DNA of 64,000 bases, taken from NCBI GenBank assembly GCA_036872755.1, contig JAVHNS010000004.1, positions 248,001 through 312,000 on the forward strand, given 5' to 3'. Position 1 is the stretch's first letter, and each line of letters begins with the position of its first letter. Below are positions 59,835 to 64,000 of the stretch, piece after piece. Under the pieces are notes generated by a model. The model did not search any database, had not been told where the DNA came from, and was given only the letters and a program-made list of their open reading frames with translations. Made by a program: the position numbers and the translations under genes. The stretch comes from Orbilia blumenaviensis. Its lineage: Eukaryota; Ascomycota; Orbiliomycetes; Orbiliales; Orbiliaceae.

Positions 59835-62800
59835 ATGGCGACCCCGGCGCCAAAAGAGGCTCCCGGAATTTTGAGCGCCTCAATCCTAGGCGACTTGCTC
59901 GAAAACTCGCGGAAACTACGAAATGATACGAAGCTACCTGATATACCTGACATACAGCTTGGTTTGGGAGAAATAGAACGTCGCGCAAAGAACTTGCAGG
60001 GCGGAGATCCATCGCGAAGTCTCGATGCTAGAGCGTAAGGATTCTTCATGGGAGGCTGGGATACTAGGGAATTGGTACTGACGCGGAAGGGTGGATAGGC
60101 ATTATCTGTTGCAGGCAGCTGGTGTCAACTCAGAGCAGGCGCTCAAGGACCTCGAGTCCGTAGATTTCAGCTTCGAGGAAACACCAGTCAGAACTACTGT
60201 TACTAGTCAGATCGATACAGATATTGACGTATGTTATTGACCAGCAGTTCAGGAATAGTGTGTTATACTCACCAAACTATCTAGGGATTCCTACGAAACC
60301 GCAAAGAGCAAAGCATTAGCAAGGCCATCGACGAAGGCATCAGGCGGACAACCCTCGAATTTGAATCATATCTTCTCAATAACCTAAATATCGATTGGGA
60401 CGACCAGAGGAAGAAGATTTATGAACACTTCGGGCTCACCAAGCCTTCAGATGGAGGCCAGTCTACACCGTTTGGCCAATCATCATTTGGAGTCTCGGCG
60501 GCCGGCCGTGCAGGTGCGAGCATATATGGCAGGACCAGACTCACGCATGCGAGCTTGGGATCACTGGTTCTTGGTGCACCACCCAAGGTCGGGAATCAGA
60601 CATGGGCATTCGAGGACACTGTCAAGGAGAATCAAGGAGCTCCAATGGAGCAAATGTTCAATCGACAGGGCAGCTATGCTAAAGCCGTTCAGAAGTTGAA
60701 CGATTCGAGGACGGACGGTGCCTCACCCAAGTTGATTGAAAGCTTCTTAGACGTTACAAGGTCGTCTTCAGACCTGGTAAGGGAAATTGTCAGATTTCGA
60801 ACTAACGAGCATTTCAGCTAACATGTTTTAGATATCTACCCAATTAAATGATGCATGGAAAATGTTGCATTCAATCGTTGGCGAAACAGGTGATGCCACC
60901 GGACCCAGAGAGAGACAGTATGCGAATGCATACTTGAAGGCGGATTACAACAGCCAGGAAGCGTTGACCCTACGCCAACGTATTGAGGGCGGGGCACGAG
61001 GTTTCTTGGAGTCAACGTTCTACGCTCAAGTTGAGGACACTGTCGCGAAGTTTCCTGATGAAGCCAAGGTTGGAGGCATCCCAGACCCGGAGTTCAAAGT
61101 TAAGGGCTTTATCAACGTCCGGATGAGCCAGTCGAGAGATAAGTACAAGGAAGTCACTTTCGAGTCTGTCAACGACTGGCCTGGATGGGGTGTCGTCTTC
61201 TACCTAATCCGCTGCGGTAAAATTGCCGAAGCGGCGGGTTTCGTCCAGAAACATGCCGACGCGTTCGCCAAACTTGAGAAGAACTTTGTTCATTATATCA
61301 CAGCCTACGCCAACTCCCCGGATAGGAGACTGCAGCGCAATTTGTTAGACCGGTTGCATGCCGAATGGAACCAGCGTATCAAGTTCCGAGCCGAGGGAAT
61401 GGACCCTTATAAACATGCTTGCTACAAGATCATTGGGCGATGTGAACTACAAAAGAGAGTCTTGCCAGATATTTTGCCGACCGCAGAAGATTGGATGTGG
61501 CTTCAGCTAGTTCTTACACGAGAATCGACCGCTGGCGATGAGCCTGCTCCAGAAGTATACACCAACGCTGACCTGAGAAAGGCTATCGTTGGATTTGCAG
61601 GACCTCACTTTGGACTTGCCAATAGCAATTTTATCCTGTTCTTCCAGATGTTGTTGATGGCAGGCCTCTTTGAAACAGTAAGTTCAACTACATTCCAATA
61701 CCGATAACGAAGGATATGTTCTGGAGCTAACGCGGTCTAGGCTGTCCAATATCTTTACTCCTTCCTTTACGTTGATGCTGTTCATTTCGCTATCGCTCTT
61801 AGCTACTACGGCCTACTGAGGGTAGCAGACGAAACCGGTGCAAACCACACCAACCTACGTACGTACAGAATGCTCCCCAAATCTAGAACCATATCGTCCG
61901 ATCCATACTTACTGCGAATCTAGTGACATATGCCAAGGGAAGGTCCAAGCACGAGGAGCAGGAAGCCAGGATCAATTTTGCTCGTCTTGTTGGGCATTAT
62001 ACCCAGGATTTCAGAAAGACCAATAGCGAAGAGGCCGTAGACTATCTATCGCTGATTTGCTTGAATAGTGATATTGGTGGAGAGAAGCAACTCAAGCTTT
62101 GCCACGAAGCTTTGCGAGAATTAGTCTTGGAAACTCGTGACTTTGCTAGGCTATTGGGTGATGTCCGATCCGACGGATCGCGAGAGCGGGGTACCATTCA
62201 AAGGCGCCTGAAGGTTCTTAAGCTGAGCAATGAAGATGAATATCTTCATACAATCACTCACCAAGCTGCCGCCCAGGCGGATGATGATGGTAGGACATCA
62301 GATGCTATCCTCCTGTATCACTTGGGCGAGGACTATGATACTGTGGTTTCCTTGGTAAACAAGAACCTGAGCGACTCGCTGGCCGCAGGCGAGACCGACG
62401 ATAATTGGATTGGTAGCAACCCAACGATCGGCTTAGATGCTCAAGGACAGCCAATAAATCAGAGCATTTCCTTGACCTCGGTTGAAGACCCCGCTCAGCT
62501 CGCGAGGAACATTAACGAGGTCTACTCGAGAAATGCTTCGATATATGGCAAAGTGTCCAAGCAAAACTGGGAATCATGCGGTGTGCTTATCCGTATCGAT
62601 GAAGCCAAGAAGCTCTACCGTGCCAACAGACCCGAGGAGTGTCTGCAGCGTATCGAAAGCCTGGACGTCATCCCGCTCAACCGGAGTGCTGATATCGGTG
62701 TGATCCGCCGCCGTGCCCAAAACTTCCCGACGTTGCACGAGACAGTTTCTCGAACCATACCGTTGCTCCTAGTTATGGGTGTTAGGTGTATCCATAAACT

Positions 62801-63023
62801 TCTAGAGACATTGAGGAATGCTAGCTTCCAGGATGCGGCCAAGGACTTCAAGATGAAGGAGTTGGATGGGAAGAAGAAGAGTGCCCTAATTTATGCGGGC
62901 ATGATCCAATATAAGGTTTGTCGAATTCATACATCTTGAATTTAAATGCAGCTTTTGCTAACACCTATTGAAACGCAACAGATGCCTCCAGATGTCTATA
63001 GTCAGATGACCTCGATGGAGTAG
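59835..63023 (+). CDS. NIC96: Nucleoporin NIC96 (Nup93)
   Basis: Seven exons: 59835-60034, 60099-60228, 60285-60776, 60832-61677, 61741-61858, 61924-62915 and 62982-63023, giving 939 residues with exact phase closure. The N-terminal region (LSASILGDLLENSRKL, IERRAKNL, HYLLQAAGVNSEQALKDLES) is the Nic96 linker-nucleoporin segment that docks onto Nsp1/Nup scaffold partners. A linker with a few FG dipeptides (TPFGQSSFG) precedes the alpha-helical core, which holds WPGWGVVFYLIRCGKIAEA, DWMWLQLVLTRE, FAGPHFGL and QYLYSFLYVDAVHFAIAL. It is a core scaffold protein of the nuclear pore inner ring. The last exon is only 42 nt (MPPDVYSQMTSME). Introns 4, 5 and 7 boundaries have good CTAAC-type branch sites. 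Confidence 0.96.
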
Positions 63024-63704
63024 GATGCCCATCGAGGACCTATTAACGAAAGAAGACCATGGAGAGCTCCCAGAGGCGAAGTCCAAGGGTTATCTGAAAT
63101 CATCCCATTTAAAGTATCTCGTCGGCAGGCAACATCACCACCAATTTCTTCGAGTTCAACCTCAAGTTCAATTTCACCTAGCGATTCGAGCTCTAAGGAG
63201 TACTCTAAAAGGAAAGACTCCTTGAAACGCCTGAAGAAGTTGAATATCGAGGCACCGATGGAGAATGGCGCGGCCAAAGTTAACCGGGTATCATTTAAAT
63301 AATCGTCTTTGCGATATGTTTGCAAGCTGTTTCTTTCATACAGCTTGAGGGTTTAGACTCTCATACATGAGGTTCTCTAGTATGGAATATATGTACATTA
63401 GATTTATCTGCATAATTATTCACGAGCGCTGAATTAAACGAAATAACCACTGCACTTTATCCTTTGTCTCTCTCTTTTAGATTTTCGCACATACGGGCCT
63501 GGTTTTTTAAGATTACGGGAGCCGGTTTAGTTAGTCTCGTGCAGCACCAAAGAAGAATCTACACGTTTTCATCTTGAAAAGTTTGTTATATTATAATTAT
63601 ATACAGGTGAAATAGAAACCAGCTAGGCCTTCATGAGGATTCGCGATCAGTGGTAGAATAGATCTATAGATAGCCAGCTGTGATATCCTTTGTCTAGTTG
63701 CTGT
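63024..63704. other. Convergent spacer right of NIC96
   Basis: The 3' flanks of NIC96 and the cysteine-rich gene. A Ser/Glu-rich open frame on the minus strand (63002-63325) overlaps the NIC96 end and looks like a shadow. Nothing else is supported. Confidence 0.55.
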
Positions 63705-64000
63705 TTAGATGTTGCAGACCAACTTCAACTTTGGGCACTCGGCCTTCATTCTGACGCAGTCTAAATAATAAGATAAAAAAGTTAGCGAATGTATCCCACC
63801 ATATGAAGAGATACTTTGATTTGAAGAATGAGGAGTTAGAACATACTGTTGCAGTTCTTGACGCAGAAGTCGGTCAACATTGGGTTCTCGGCGTTGTCCT
63901 TGTGGGTGGCCTTGGCACACCTGGCGTAGTCCAATTCCTTCTCCCAGAACCAGGGAGCGGCGACGGCCTCTGGGGCAGCGGCTGGGGCGCACTGGGCGGC
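63705..64000 (-). CDS. Small cysteine-rich protein, 3' part only
   Basis: Two exons, from the window edge 64000-63847 and 63760-63705; the start lies beyond the window. The visible 69 residues are Ala-rich at the left end (APAAAPEAVAAPWFWEKELD), then carry spaced cysteines (YARC, DFCVKNCNNC, AECPKLKLVC) and end in NI. The donor GTATGT and acceptor TTTAG give phase closure across N (A|AC). Codon use is extreme: every Lys is AAG and nearly every Ala is GCC, much stronger bias than in the neighbours, which points to very high expression. The family is not recognised. The cysteine spacing and Ala/Pro-rich lead suggest a small secreted, disulphide-bonded protein, but no signal peptide can be seen because the N-terminus is missing. 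Confidence 0.75.
   Translation of the reverse strand, partial: RPVRPSRCPRGRRRSLVLGEGIGLRQVCQGHPQGQRREPNVDRLLRQELQQYVLTPHSSNQSISSYGGIHSLTFLSYYLDCVRMKAECPKLKLVCNI

Overview
This is a nuclear segment from a filamentous ascomycete (Pezizomycotina). The genes have short spliceosomal introns with GT(A/G)(A/C/T)GT donors, CTAAC/CTAAT branch sites and YAG acceptors. The gene content is fungal: KapC-type bZIP, Nic96, Lunapark, a fungal TMEM16 scramblase, a Vnx1-type exchanger, and an ankyrin NLR. An early-diverging lineage such as Pezizomycetes is possible given the long gene-poor spacers, but this is inference only. No bacterial, viral, organellar, rRNA or confident tRNA sequence was seen.

I rebuilt the exons by hand. 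In every multi-exon model except the 5' end of the SR-protein kinase, the reading phases close exactly and the joined protein matches a known family.

Layout:
(1) 0.9-6.3 kb, minus strand: NCA2 and a KapC-type bZIP factor.
(2) 6.3-14.3 kb: an 8-kb stretch with no recognisable gene.
(3) 14.3-19.4 kb: a cysteine-repeat metallothionein-like gene (+), convergent with AP-2 alpha-adaptin (-).
(4) 20.8-25.6 kb: Lunapark and an unrecognised Ser-rich protein carrying many RRxS sites.
(5) 28.5-40.7 kb: a Vnx1-type vacuolar cation/H+ exchanger, a 5.3-kb spacer with inverted repeats, and an SRPK-type kinase.
(6) 43.0-51.0 kb: a 1826-residue NACHT/ankyrin STAND protein (fungal NLR-like), followed by an F-box protein.
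(7) 51.6-64 kb, gene-dense: CDF zinc transporter, secreted pectate lyase (-), TMEM16 scramblase (+), EMC10 (-), nucleoporin Nic96 (+), and the 3' end of a small cysteine-rich protein (-) that runs off the right edge.

Most genes are unrelated housekeeping functions: membrane traffic, ER shape and insertion, nuclear pore, ion and metal handling, splicing-factor phosphorylation. They do not form a pathway or metabolite cluster. The parts most likely to hold new biology are the NLR-like gene with its F-box neighbour, the multi-RRxS protein, the cysteine-rich protein at the right edge, and the two inverted-repeat structures in the spacers.
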